Positions 6,961-16,629 of a DNA stretch of 50,936 bases are shown here, one piece after another. The stretch lies in IMG/VR virus record IMGVR_UViG_3300025840_000048, positions 1 through 50,936 of that record; one strand, 5' to 3'. Position 1 is the stretch's first letter; every line of letters begins with the position of its first letter. The stretch is from a virus. The translations under genes were made by a program, and so were the position numbers. The notes under the pieces were generated by a model that saw only the letters and a list, made by a program, of their open reading frames with translations, had not been told where the DNA came from and searched no databases.

Positions 6961-8709
6961 TTACACTACTACTTCTACTAGTTTTACACCCGGATTAGGA
7001 TCGTTTTGGATTGCTTTTCCAATTACACAAATTGAATTTGGCATAGCACTATCTTTGGCTATTGCTGTGGCTACACCTGCTTTAGGACTTGTTACAATTA
7101 AATCACCTTTTTGGACAGGACCTTCTACCTTGCAAGGAACTCTACCTCTTAGTGCTACCGCAACACCTTCTGCCGTACTGTTCATTAAGTGTGCCGGATC
7201 TGTTGATACAACTCCTGCTACTCTATGATCACAGAACATAGTTGTTGTGGTTACTTCTGCTTCTCCACCAAATATTAAAACTGTACCAGGTTCATAATCC
7301 TGATCGCTGGCATACATCTCTGCCAAGTCAGCAAATTGAGCCGCTGTTGCTGTACCTAAAAACTTACGTGCTGTAAGATCTTTGTTTGAATCTCTTTGTG
7401 CAATACTTCCTGAAACTGCACCAGTTGATGCTGTTGCTCCATTTAATGCTTGAGAATTTGTAGCAGTACCGTTTACAATGTTAACGTTAATGTTACCGCT
7501 TCCGTCTCTTGCAACAATAGAATTGTTAACCAATAAAGTATTTGCTTCTCTTGCTGTACCAGCATCAACAACAAGTTTGTTTGCGATATCCGATGTACCT
7601 TGTACTGTTGCGTTTAGTGTACCATTTACTGTAACGTTATTAAATGTGCTTGTTCCAGAAGATGCTGTAACATTACCTGTTAAGTTTCCTGTGACATTAC
7701 CTGTTAAGTTTCCTGTGACATTACCTACAACGTCACCTGATAAAAATCCTGTACTATCAACAGCAACACTGTAAGCATTAATAGATTGCCATTTTTGTGA
7801 AACTGTACCAATCTGACCAACGCCATCTGTTGTTGGAATAAATGTATTATTTTCAAATTTCGCAACCGGAACCGCACCTGTACCAGTGTTAACTTGGAAG
7901 TTAATTTTGTTACCTACCTGGTTTGTAATGTTTGCTTGATCACCACCTGTGATGTGTAACTTTAAATCTTGTCCGTTTCCTACTGTAAGTCCTTCGTCAT
8001 TTAAGAACTTAACTAGATCAGCAAAACTTTGTAATCCACTATTAAGAACATATTGTGCCGCAGGAATTCCACCAAGGTTATCTGTGTTTACCGCAGTACC
8101 GTGATATCGAATACCAGGAACAGTAACTTCGTCTGCTAAATTAAATCCTTTTTTGATTTGACTAAATCCTGCAATAGGATTTTTAGTGCTATCTAAAATA
8201 AATTCATCCTTAGCAGTAATACCCATTACTGAGTCATTTACTGTGTATGTAAGGATAGTTCTATCGTTAGCAGTAATATCTTTTACAACCCTCGAAGTAA
8301 CCTGCGAAACACCTTCACCGCCTGTACTAACAGGCCCAATTAGAATAAAATCTTCACCATTGTAAACGTATAACTGTTCACCGTCTGTTTCCCACCATAA
8401 GTCACCTCTTGCTAAACCCACTGGTTGGTTAGGACCAATTTCTGCACCGCCTGCAATTCTAAATCTGTTACCATCATAAAACTTAATAACACGGTTAGCA
8501 CTATCATACCAAACTTGACCTGCTAATGGGTTAGGTGGTTGGTTTGCACCAGCAAAACTTTCTAGAAGATGTACAAAATTTTCATTGATGATTTCACCAA
8601 AGCCTGCATAGTTTTTACCTACAAGTTTAATGTCCGTGGTGTTATCAACAGTACCATCTTGCACTACTGCTATTTGTGTTCCGTTGTATGTATTAATAAT
8701 ATATGGCAT
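6961..8709 (-). CDS. Tail fibre-like virion protein with ADLAEMY C-terminal domain
   Basis: This 582-residue protein shares its first ~130 residues with three neighbouring fibre genes: a short DGT..DNTT opening, NENF.HLLESFA, PPNPLAGQVWYD and GDLWWET. The middle is beta-rich and contains GNVTGNLT repeats (residues ~328-350) encoded by a 24-bp tandem repeat. The C-terminus (from ADLAEMY) has the hydrophilic EPGTVLIFGG...RVAGVVST pattern that I associate with fibre tips in marine T4-like phages. It is last in the late block and probably forms a distal or accessory fibre. The ribosome-binding site GAGGAAG precedes ATG. Confidence 0.75.
   Translation of the reverse strand: MPYIINTYNGTQIAVVQDGTVDNTTDIKLVGKNYAGFGEIINENFVHLLESFAGANQPPNPLAGQVWYDSANRVIKFYDGNRFRIAGGAEIGPNQPVGLARGDLWWETDGEQLYVYNGEDFILIGPVSTGGEGVSQVTSRVVKDITANDRTILTYTVNDSVMGITAKDEFILDSTKNPIAGFSQIKKGFNLADEVTVPGIRYHGTAVNTDNLGGIPAAQYVLNSGLQSFADLVKFLNDEGLTVGNGQDLKLHITGGDQANITNQVGNKINFQVNTGTGAVPVAKFENNTFIPTTDGVGQIGTVSQKWQSINAYSVAVDSTGFLSGDVVGNVTGNLTGNVTGNLTGNVTASSGTSTFNNVTVNGTLNATVQGTSDIANKLVVDAGTAREANTLLVNNSIVARDGSGNINVNIVNGTATNSQALNGATASTGAVSGSIAQRDSNKDLTARKFLGTATAAQFADLAEMYASDQDYEPGTVLIFGGEAEVTTTTMFCDHRVAGVVSTDPAHLMNSTAEGVAVALRGRVPCKVEGPVQKGDLIVTSPKAGVATAIAKDSAMPNSICVIGKAIQNDPNPGVKLVEVVV
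7671..7726. repeat. 24-bp tandem repeat in fibre gene
   Basis: Two identical 24-bp copies (7671-7694 and 7695-7718) are followed by an 8-bp partial copy. On the minus strand they encode repeats of GNLTGNVT. The exact identity points to recent duplication or slippage inside the fibre shaft, a common way for phages to vary fibre length. Confidence 0.9.
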
Positions 8710-8728
8710 TTTCTTCCTCTACTAGCAG

Positions 8729-8739
8729 TATTTACCTTA
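8729..8739 (-). promoter_or_regulatory. Candidate late-promoter-like element TAAGGTAAATA
   Basis: On the minus strand this 11-mer ends in TAAATA, resembling the right part of the T4 late box TATAAATA. It overlaps the stop of the 8737 gene and lies 19 bp before the fibre ATG. The same 11-mer precedes gp6 at 34046-34056. The GG in place of TA is not the canonical box, so the call is tentative. Confidence 0.3.
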
Positions 8740-9216
8740 TGCTTGGCCCATACGTTTCTTGCGATCAATTTCGCTTGTTGCTTTGTCTGCAAAGAAATAC
8801 GCATCGGTATTGTTTTTGTATTCTGTTTTACGTGCTTTGTTTCTTTCACGAAGATCTTTAATATATGACATCATTTCCTGAAACTCAGGTGTGTTAGGAA
8901 TATCACTTTTTTCTAACATATCAATTATAATATTAAGTTGTCTATGAACAGGATAAGCATTTTGAATTTTATCAGAAACACCAGCATTTAGCATTTCTTC
9001 ATCAATGAACGCTTTACCGGAATCAACTTCCGTAATTTTTTTAACAGAACCTTCTGCATACGTTCCAATATATATTTCTTTATCAGGATCATATGATACT
9101 GTTTTAATTTTTACTTCATCTGGGTCTAAGCCAAAAGTGTTCATGCCTTTAGGTAAATGTCCTAATAGCGTACCATTCTTAGCATTAAACATTAGTTTAA
9201 ATTTTTCTGTTGCCAT
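8737..9216 (-). CDS. Hypothetical protein between fibre genes
   Basis: The 159-residue protein has an N-terminal beta-rich part (residues ~1-75) and a charged helical C-terminal half (DLRERNKARKTEYKN). I do not recognise the family. Its position between fibre genes and its size resemble tail-fibre assembly chaperones, which often sit just beside the fibre they fold, but no chaperone motif is visible. The start follows GGGAATAGGAAT, which overlaps the stop of the preceding 2OG oxygenase. Confidence 0.65.
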   Translation of the reverse strand: MATEKFKLMFNAKNGTLLGHLPKGMNTFGLDPDEVKIKTVSYDPDKEIYIGTYAEGSVKKITEVDSGKAFIDEEMLNAGVSDKIQNAYPVHRQLNIIIDMLEKSDIPNTPEFQEMMSYIKDLRERNKARKTEYKNNTDAYFFADKATSEIDRKKRMGQA

Positions 9217-9220
9217 ATTC

Positions 9221-9709
9221 CTATTCCCATATTAGGCAAAGACTATATTTTGTCTCTTCGCCATCTTCTATTTTCGTTACTTCATGCCAAGTATCAATCG
9301 GCATTTCAAACATTGCACCTTTCTTCTCTTGGACCAAATGCTCAACATCATCTTTGTCCCAATATTTAAAGTGTGGCTTGCCTTCTGTTAGGTAAACCAA
9401 CTTAAATTTCCAATACCCGCCAGCACTATCTTGGTGCCTTACTAACCAGTCTCCTGGCTTGTATTTGTTTACAACAATCTGTGAACACCATTTACGTTCC
9501 TCAGGTATTGTCTTCCAAACAGTTTCAACAAGTTCACTGTCCATATCTTTTTCATACAAACTGCTAAAATGGCTTTCACCATAAGCAGTAGAATGTTTAT
9601 CAGTTCCGCCTATGCCTCTGTTTGTGAACTTTCCTTGTATTTCGTGTTCCTTTACCAGTTGCATAATTTCATCTACATTTGTAATAAAGTTTTCTTTAAC
9701 TTCATACAT
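9221..9709 (-). CDS. 2OG-Fe(II) oxygenase (prolyl-hydroxylase-like) within fibre operon
   Basis: The 162-residue protein has a compact jelly-roll 2OG-oxygenase layout. H92-x-D94 (RHQD) and distal H142 (TWHEV) would bind iron, and K154 (TKYSLCL) takes the place of the usual 2-oxoglutarate-binding arginine. The tail LCLIWE is typical of the last strand in such enzymes. Its ATG overlaps the stop of the upstream fibre gene (TAATG), so it is co-translated with structural genes. It could hydroxylate a fibre protein or a host surface component; no substrate can be read from the sequence. It is distinct from the 5176-5808 oxygenase. Confidence 0.75.
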   Translation of the reverse strand: MYEVKENFITNVDEIMQLVKEHEIQGKFTNRGIGGTDKHSTAYGESHFSSLYEKDMDSELVETVWKTIPEERKWCSQIVVNKYKPGDWLVRHQDSAGGYWKFKLVYLTEGKPHFKYWDKDDVEHLVQEKKGAMFEMPIDTWHEVTKIEDGEETKYSLCLIWE

Positions 9710-12099
9710 TAAATATTACCTTTATAAACCCATGCCGCAGAACTTGTTCTAGCAATTCTATCAAAATTATAAACAGTTACAGTTGACACAAATCCTGCTA
9801 TATTTACAGCACCACTAAATGCACTTGCTCCATTACGTTCATACGTAACATTACCAACAACTGTTTGTAATAATGTACTATCACTTGAGTATGCTTCAAC
9901 TAAACCGTTTCTAACAATTACAACTTTTGCTCCTTGAACAGCATCTGTTGAAAACTCATCTGCTTGATCAGCATTAAGTCCTGTATTGAATACACAGAAT
10001 CCTGTAAGCGTACCATTGGTTAACAATGTTGTAAATGTTCCTAATGCCGCATTTGTTGGAATTAATTGTGAGTCAACACTAATATTTCCTGAAGCACTTA
10101 ATTGAAATTCATATCCTAGTGTCGCTGACTTTTTATTAATTAAATCTGTTACGTTACCGTATGACGTTTCAACTGTTCTACCACCAATATAACCAATACC
10201 GTATCTTGTTGTTGATCCGTATTTTTTAATATACAAAGGATTACCTGAACTATCAGTACCTAGGTTACCATAATAATAACTTCCAAGTATTCTTGCTGTT
10301 GTTCCTTCTTTAAAGTTATTAGGTGGAGCAAGTCTAGTTAATTGTGCTTTAACATCATCTTGTGTCATGTCTTTAGTATCAAGATAAAACTGAATATCTT
10401 GTCCAGTTGATTGGAATACTGTATCAACATATTCTTTGATAGCACGTTCAGTAACTAAATTGCTTGCACTGTTTTGTAAAAATTGTCCATCATCACTAAT
10501 ACGTGTAACTGTTCTACCTACAGCATCAACAAATTTTTGTGCTTTAACCTGTATTGCAGGAGCATTCTTACCAATGTCAGCACCGTCAATTACTGTTCCG
10601 TTTGTTATTGTTCCTGCTCTTAAATCTGGATTGTTAATTCTTGAGTCTTGTATAGTAACCCTATCAATTAACATATCTCCAATATTTTGATTGGCATCGC
10701 TAGGAGTAGTTATTGCACCTCTACCAATTCTACCAACACTAATGTAACCATTAATTGTTTGTGAAGATGTAACATTAACACTACCATTAAATTGTGATGT
10801 TCCGTTAAATGTATTGTTTCCTGTAAGCGTATTATTTTGATTTGTATAAACACCGTAATCAACAAAAGCCGCAACACCTTCGAAGCGTCCAATTCTTGTT
10901 CCTGCACTTGCTGGAATGATAGGTGCTTGTGTTGTAGCATCTACATCAACAACTGTTAATCCGTTTGTTGCTTGAGAATTACCTACGTTAATTGTATATG
11001 ATTTTCCTGTATCAGGATCAACAATAGTTTGTCCTGTACTATCTTGCAAAGGTCCTCTGTTAGCACCTGTTGTTGTACCAACCATTGATCCTGCAAGTGT
11101 ACCGATAAAGTTTGCATAGATATCCTGTGCATAAATGTTTCTAAAGTTTTTGCTAGGTGAACCAATGCTTACTTGATTGTTAGCAAAAGGTAAAATATTT
11201 TTATCAATAATTTGTATTACTTCTTTGTCAGCACCACTACCGGCATAGTTAACACCAAGTTTTAAAACAGTACCAACTTCATTGTAAATTTGTGCAATGC
11301 TAGAACCAGGATCAATTTTAATTTCTAATTCGCTGTCAACACCTATTTTGATACCACCGTCATTTTTAAAACTGTATACACCTGTAATATCTTCGTTGTC
11401 ATTTCTGTTTGCCCAAGTGCTTGCTAAACGTCCGCCTAATCTATCAGCATCGCCTGCTGTACCAAAAAATCTTGTAGCACTAGATGTTACGCCATCTACA
11501 TTTGTGCCTTTTGCAGTAATACCTTGACCAATTCTAGTAAATCCTGTTAACGGTGTTGCAGTTTGATCAATTTCAAACGCCGCATCTGCCATTACCATAT
11601 ATGGTGCACCGTCTACATATCCAATTGATACAGGATGATCTGTTCCTCCGGTGTCAGTTAATTTTTCTGAACTCCAACGAGTTTGACCAAAACCTAATAC
11701 ACTTTCAGGTCCAACAAGTACATGCTGGTCACCATCTGCAACAAATACATATAATTTATTGTTAACAGTATCCCACCATAAATCACCTTCTTTTTGACCT
11801 TGAGGTTCTGTAGCACTAACTTGATTGATTGTTAAATTACGCCAATGCACTCCGTCAAACACACTAGGACGAAGTTTGTCTGCATTTTTATCAAACCATA
11901 TCTGTCCAACCAACGGCTTGCTTGGAGGTGTATCTGCTCTAGCAAAATTTTCTAATAATTTTACAAAGTTTTCATTTTGTTGCTCACCGTAGCCTGCAAC
12001 ATTTCTACCCACAAGTTGTAGATCGGTTGAGTTATCAACAACACCATCTGCTAGTGTTATTAATACTGTACCGTCCGTTTTATCTAATTGATATGGCAT
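9709..12099 (-). CDS. Tail fibre-like virion protein (paralogue 2)
   Basis: This 796-residue protein begins with the shared fibre N-terminus (MPYQLDKTDGTV...NENFVKLLENFA...PLVGQIWFD...GDLWWDT). The middle has island-like beta segments (IGSPSKNFRNIYAQDIYANFIGT) and FNGTSQFNG repeats typical of phage shaft domains. A tail-spike style linker (TERAIKEYVDT) and a LAPPNNFKEGTTARIL module, also seen in the neighbouring 12113 gene, lie in the C-terminal third. It probably attaches to the same baseplate site type as its paralogues through the common N-terminus and carries its own tip. Confidence 0.75.
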   Translation of the reverse strand: MPYQLDKTDGTVLITLADGVVDNSTDLQLVGRNVAGYGEQQNENFVKLLENFARADTPPSKPLVGQIWFDKNADKLRPSVFDGVHWRNLTINQVSATEPQGQKEGDLWWDTVNNKLYVFVADGDQHVLVGPESVLGFGQTRWSSEKLTDTGGTDHPVSIGYVDGAPYMVMADAAFEIDQTATPLTGFTRIGQGITAKGTNVDGVTSSATRFFGTAGDADRLGGRLASTWANRNDNEDITGVYSFKNDGGIKIGVDSELEIKIDPGSSIAQIYNEVGTVLKLGVNYAGSGADKEVIQIIDKNILPFANNQVSIGSPSKNFRNIYAQDIYANFIGTLAGSMVGTTTGANRGPLQDSTGQTIVDPDTGKSYTINVGNSQATNGLTVVDVDATTQAPIIPASAGTRIGRFEGVAAFVDYGVYTNQNNTLTGNNTFNGTSQFNGSVNVTSSQTINGYISVGRIGRGAITTPSDANQNIGDMLIDRVTIQDSRINNPDLRAGTITNGTVIDGADIGKNAPAIQVKAQKFVDAVGRTVTRISDDGQFLQNSASNLVTERAIKEYVDTVFQSTGQDIQFYLDTKDMTQDDVKAQLTRLAPPNNFKEGTTARILGSYYYGNLGTDSSGNPLYIKKYGSTTRYGIGYIGGRTVETSYGNVTDLINKKSATLGYEFQLSASGNISVDSQLIPTNAALGTFTTLLTNGTLTGFCVFNTGLNADQADEFSTDAVQGAKVVIVRNGLVEAYSSDSTLLQTVVGNVTYERNGASAFSGAVNIAGFVSTVTVYNFDRIARTSSAAWVYKGNI

Positions 12100-12112
12100 C
12101 GCTCTCTATTCC

Positions 12113-13951
12113 TTATACATCACTTACATAAACCCATTGTGGGCCTGCTTGGATTTCAAATATTTTTGTTACTCTTGCTACAGCAATTGAGTTACCACTT
12201 GGCGTAAGACCATTTGGAAAACTTAAACTCTGTATAACACTTGCACTACTTAAATTACCGTCTTTGTCAACTGCTACTTGGTTAGCAAGCAATTCGTTTG
12301 TTAATCCCGAACTCACACCACTTGTGTTAACAGTAATAGTTGTTGCTGTACCTGCAAGCGAAAGTGTTTCACACAAAATTCTAGCCTGTGTTCCAAGTTC
12401 ATAATTTACTGGTGGTGCAAGTTTTGCAAGTTCGTTTGGAATGTCTGAAGTGTTTTGGTTTGTCATTCCAGTTACATTCATTGTTAACACAATAGTTTGA
12501 TTAGCAATTTCTCTATCAACATATGCTTTTGTAGCAACGTCTTGTGCCGCAGTAGGATCCTTAACACCTTTAATTTGTGTTACCGGACTAACTGCTTCGT
12601 TATCAAAAACAACATTACCTGTGCCATGCACATCAATGTTTAAATCTGCATTTGTTGTTACAGTTGAAATTGTATTGCCATTAATGTCAATGTCATCAAC
12701 TTGTAATTGTGTTAGAATTCCTAAATTTGTTAAACTTGAATTAACAACTCCTGCACCAAGTGTATCTGCACTTAGTACTAAGTTATTGTTAATATGAAAA
12801 TGCTTTGTCGAAGCAATACCAAATGTATCACTTGATGTCCATGCCTTTGTACTGTTCGCCCAATTAATTGTATGATCAGTATCGCCTTTAAGCGTAATAC
12901 CTCCACCATCAGCAAGAACGTCAGTTGGTGTATCACCATAGGCTAATTCGATATTTTTATCATTTACTCTTAATGTATTTGTATCTAAATAACTTGTGCT
13001 ACCGCTTACAGTCAAGTCGCCGCTTACAATTAAGTCGCCGCCAGTAGTAACTGTACTTGTTGTTTGTCCGTCAAATAGTTTTATTGCAAGTGTGGAACTG
13101 TCAATTAAAATTGCATCTGTTAATGTTCCTGTTACACTTGAGTTAACCTGTAACTTCCAATCTCTATCTTGCAAGTTGTTTTTAAATATTGTTACTGTTC
13201 CGTCAACAAACCCTGTGAAGTCACTGTCAGCACCTATTGTAACACCACCATCATTAAGAACACCAAGTGTTCCTGTTGTAATATCACTTTCGTCTGAACG
13301 TAAAAATTGTCCAGGAGCAATACCTGCAACAGCATCTGCTGATGTTGCTGTACCGTGCAGTTTTAATCCTGCCACTGATGTGTTAAAATTAAGTCCAACA
13401 TTAATTTGTGAAAAACCATTGATTGCTGTTCGAGGTGTAAATTGATATCTACTTAAAATACCAACACGCTCACCGTTCACCCAAAGTGCTGTAACCGAAC
13501 GTCCATTGTTTCCTTGGTCAACAACATTTTCAACAATCCATCCGTGTTTTCCTTCTGCTTGAGAATAAATTGGACCTGCTAAACTTAAATCAACACCATC
13601 ATAAAAATATAGTTGATTTGTTTCGTTGTTAATCCAAAGGTCACCAATAACCAATCCGGGAGGTTGTGTATCTTGTACTAACGGTCCACCTGTTGGTTTA
13701 AATTCACTACCAGTATAAACTTTTAAACGACCTTCTAATGTATCAAACCAAACTTGTCCTTCTAAAGGATTGTTGGGTGCTGTTCTATTTGCAAAACTTT
13801 CTAATAGTTTTACTAAATTTTCATTTAATACTTCACCATACCCACTATATTTTCTACCTACAAGGGTAATATCTGTTGATGTGTTATCAACTGTACCATC
13901 GCCAACAATGGTTAAAACTGTTCCATCTGTTTTATTAACTGTATAACTCAT
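12113..13951 (-). CDS. Tail fibre-like virion protein (paralogue 3)
   Basis: The 612-residue protein shares the fibre N-terminus with its neighbours. The centre has SGDLIVSGDLTVSGSTSY followed by an AdGGGITLKGD segment, a layout common in marine T4-like fibres. Then comes the phage fibre linker DPTAAQDVATKAYVD and a C-terminal LAPPVNYELGTQARIL module shared with the 9709 gene. It overlaps the upstream collar-domain fibre gene by 1 nt (TAATG) and is 13 nt from the next gene, so all are one operon. Role: structural, host contact. Confidence 0.75.
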   Translation of the reverse strand: MSYTVNKTDGTVLTIVGDGTVDNTSTDITLVGRKYSGYGEVLNENLVKLLESFANRTAPNNPLEGQVWFDTLEGRLKVYTGSEFKPTGGPLVQDTQPPGLVIGDLWINNETNQLYFYDGVDLSLAGPIYSQAEGKHGWIVENVVDQGNNGRSVTALWVNGERVGILSRYQFTPRTAINGFSQINVGLNFNTSVAGLKLHGTATSADAVAGIAPGQFLRSDESDITTGTLGVLNDGGVTIGADSDFTGFVDGTVTIFKNNLQDRDWKLQVNSSVTGTLTDAILIDSSTLAIKLFDGQTTSTVTTGGDLIVSGDLTVSGSTSYLDTNTLRVNDKNIELAYGDTPTDVLADGGGITLKGDTDHTINWANSTKAWTSSDTFGIASTKHFHINNNLVLSADTLGAGVVNSSLTNLGILTQLQVDDIDINGNTISTVTTNADLNIDVHGTGNVVFDNEAVSPVTQIKGVKDPTAAQDVATKAYVDREIANQTIVLTMNVTGMTNQNTSDIPNELAKLAPPVNYELGTQARILCETLSLAGTATTITVNTSGVSSGLTNELLANQVAVDKDGNLSSASVIQSLSFPNGLTPSGNSIAVARVTKIFEIQAGPQWVYVSDV

Positions 13952-15972
13952 TATGCCGCTGGCTCCCCTGATCTAATAATGTAATGCACTGCTAAGTATG
14001 GGTTCATAACATTTAATGTATTGTAAGGTCCGCTACCTGTGGTTGATGAATATTGTGTTCCGCTACCAAAAGCAACGTTGCTTGTATCAATAGTTTCACT
14101 ACCTTGTGTACCACCTAAACTTCTAGCCGCGGTATTTGTTACTCTGTTTGCAACACCACCACCTGCATCAACTGCAATACCACTAACATCATTAACTGTT
14201 GTTCCATTGTCCATATTATCAAGACCTAATGGAAATCTACCACGCAAGTCTGGTAACTTAAATGTGTTTGGATTAACACCAGTTCCGTATGTTGTACCTA
14301 TTGCATTGAATAATTGAGGATATAATCCTTGTGCAACTTCTGAACCATCGCATAACAAATACCCGCTTGGAATATCTGCGAAACTTGCAATTGGTCCAGC
14401 ATATGACATAATAGCACCGATTGGGACCAATGATGCTCCTGCAAAAAAGTTTGTTCTTTGTACTTTTCTTAAACCTTGTCCGGATCTAACAATTAACAAT
14501 TCATCATCATTTTCGTTTTCTGTAACTTCTGTTTGTTCAGAAATAGCATCCTGTGTTAATGTTACGTTAAATGTTTTTTCTGTTCCGCCGGTTTGTCCAT
14601 CAAAACTAAAACCTGTTGAATCAGCAACGTGTCCTGACACTTTAAAAACTGTTGAAGCAACCAATCTATCTGATGTACCATTAACATTACCAAATACATC
14701 ACCAACAACTGTTCCTGTTAATCTTCCTGTAAATGTTTCTGAATAAACATTTCTAAATCTATTATTTGTTGTACCAATGTCTAACTGTGCATCAAATGCT
14801 TGTGTTCCATCATCTGTTGGTTGAATAGCAACTGTACCACTTCCTGTTTCACCTACTTGTATATGACCTTGGAATAATGCATTACCACCAACGTATAAAT
14901 TTTCAGCAATACCTGCACCACCTGCTACAATCAATGCACCTGTTGTTGTTGATGTGGCACTTGTTGTTGATGCAAGTTGAAGTGTTTCTGTAAAATGTCC
15001 ACTTCCTGTAACATCTAATGCTACCGTTGGAGAAACTTGATTAATACCAACACGTTTGTTTCTGCCATCAACTCGCATAACTGTAACAACATCTCTATCA
15101 CTTTCTGGAAACACTTTAAAATCAATGTTGCCATCGAGTGAGTTGTTTTTAATTACAGCATTGTTGCTTGCAATTTCTAAGTTGAATATCTGATTAGCAC
15201 CAACAGTGACACCACCATCGTTTCTAACAAACAACTGACCATTCATTGTGTCAGTAATATCTGTTCTTAAAAAGTTGTTTGCATTAACAGTTTCAATAGC
15301 CGGTTGTGTTACGTTAAGTGCATCTGCCTTTGTGGCTGTTGCATGTAATTTGTTTAATACAATACCGTTATTATTAAAATCTGTATTTGAAATATTGATT
15401 CCTGGAAACAGTTCAATGAATCCTTCAATTTTTTGTCTTGGAATAAATTGATCTTTTGAAATAATTGTTACAACTTTATCTGCAACATAGTTTTTAATAA
15501 CAGTGTGTGTTACGTTTTGTGTATCAACTACTTCTTCTGCTTGAGCGCCTGCTTTAAGGCCTCCCGCAAAATTAGGTCCTACCAACTGGAATTGAGCACC
15601 TGTATAAAGATAAAGTTGATTGTTTGTTGTATCTACCCAAACATCTCCTCTTAAAGGATTATTAGGTTCAACCGCTTCAACATGAACACCGCCTGCTGGT
15701 CTCCAATTACTTGCTCCTGCTGTTGAATCGTTTATTTTTAATCTGTTTGTTCCACTATCATACCAAAGTTGTCCTTCAATTGGATTGTTTGGCGGATTGG
15801 TATTTGCAAAATTTTCTAATACATGCAAGAAATTTTCTGCAATCGCTTGACCGTAACTGGCTTCATTACGTCCTATAAACGTTAACGAAGTGTCAACAGT
15901 GTTACGACTATTGTCATCGATAACAATAGGATTTTTGTTAATACTATCTGTAAAGTTTACACTATATGCCAT
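13951..15972 (-). CDS. Tail fibre-like virion protein with tail-collar domain
   Basis: This 673-residue protein is the first of four paralogues sharing an N-terminal module (NENFLHVLENFA, NNPIEGQLWYD, GDVWVD). Residues ~515-580 contain a phage tail collar domain: PIGAIMSYAG...GYLLCDGSEV...TFKLPDLRGRFPLG, as found in T4 gp12-type short fibres and many microcin or tail proteins. A glycine/serine-rich tip follows. The collar domain suggests a trimeric receptor-binding or short-fibre role. It overlaps the next fibre gene by 1 nt. Confidence 0.8.
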   Translation of the reverse strand: MAYSVNFTDSINKNPIVIDDNSRNTVDTSLTFIGRNEASYGQAIAENFLHVLENFANTNPPNNPIEGQLWYDSGTNRLKINDSTAGASNWRPAGGVHVEAVEPNNPLRGDVWVDTTNNQLYLYTGAQFQLVGPNFAGGLKAGAQAEEVVDTQNVTHTVIKNYVADKVVTIISKDQFIPRQKIEGFIELFPGINISNTDFNNNGIVLNKLHATATKADALNVTQPAIETVNANNFLRTDITDTMNGQLFVRNDGGVTVGANQIFNLEIASNNAVIKNNSLDGNIDFKVFPESDRDVVTVMRVDGRNKRVGINQVSPTVALDVTGSGHFTETLQLASTTSATSTTTGALIVAGGAGIAENLYVGGNALFQGHIQVGETGSGTVAIQPTDDGTQAFDAQLDIGTTNNRFRNVYSETFTGRLTGTVVGDVFGNVNGTSDRLVASTVFKVSGHVADSTGFSFDGQTGGTEKTFNVTLTQDAISEQTEVTENENDDELLIVRSGQGLRKVQRTNFFAGASLVPIGAIMSYAGPIASFADIPSGYLLCDGSEVAQGLYPQLFNAIGTTYGTGVNPNTFKLPDLRGRFPLGLDNMDNGTTVNDVSGIAVDAGGGVANRVTNTAARSLGGTQGSETIDTSNVAFGSGTQYSSTTGSGPYNTLNVMNPYLAVHYIIRSGEPAA

Positions 15973-15975
15973 TCG

Positions 15976-16626
15976 TTAAATCTCGCTTATGTTTGTCAAA
16001 CTTTGAATTCTAATTGTATAATCAATCTGTATTAGCCTGTTTAATGACTTTTGCACAGGATGGAATACCACGTGTGTTAAAAGTCTTCCTAGATTTGCAC
16101 CATTAGGAGTATATGCTTTTAATCCTAATTCGTCAAATACATAATTTCCGTCCATGTCAGTGGAATTATCAAATGCTTCTTGTCCGCTTGGTTCACCGTA
16201 ATCAAGCAAACAACTAATCAAAATATCTGTATAAGTTGTACCAAGTGTGTGTCTTGTTTCAATAAAGTTTCTGCTTGGATCTGTATTGTTTACATTGTTG
16301 TCATCTACAGTTTTATAATATGTTTGATTGTATAAACTTGCATTAACACCCACATTATTTGGTGTTAGATATGTAACAATGCCTGTAGGATCAACTGTAG
16401 TACCACCGTTACCAAAAGCCATTTCAACAATGTTACCACGTCCTTCGTTACCTAGCGATTCTGCTAGTGATATACTCATATTTTCATAATGGATTGCATT
16501 TCTCTTATCCACGAACACTTTTTTAGTTTCAGGATCGTGAATTTTGATGTGTCCTTCCATAAGCACACCTTGATTTTCTGTTGGCTTTTGATACGTTTGT
16601 TTCACTTTTTTATCCTTGTCTGACAT
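15976..16626 (-). CDS. Virion structural protein (probable)
   Basis: The 216-residue protein begins with a lysine-rich tail, then looks like a beta-rich fold: GHIKIHDPETKKVFVDKRNAIHYENMS near residues 24-50 and RLLTHVVFHPVQKS...IDYTIRIQ at the end. I associate this pattern with a small structural protein located beside the giant adhesin gene in marine T4-like phages, but I cannot name it. It sits 3 nt after the giant gene and 3 nt before the first fibre gene, so it could be an adaptor between the fibres and the baseplate. Confidence 0.6.
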   Translation of the reverse strand: MSDKDKKVKQTYQKPTENQGVLMEGHIKIHDPETKKVFVDKRNAIHYENMSISLAESLGNEGRGNIVEMAFGNGGTTVDPTGIVTYLTPNNVGVNASLYNQTYYKTVDDNNVNNTDPSRNFIETRHTLGTTYTDILISCLLDYGEPSGQEAFDNSTDMDGNYVFDELGLKAYTPNGANLGRLLTHVVFHPVQKSLNRLIQIDYTIRIQSLTNISEI

Positions 16627-16629
16627 TGG

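Noticed and set aside
7671-7726. Possible CRISPR-like array from short repeats
   Set aside because: The copies are directly adjacent with no spacers and encode an in-frame protein repeat.
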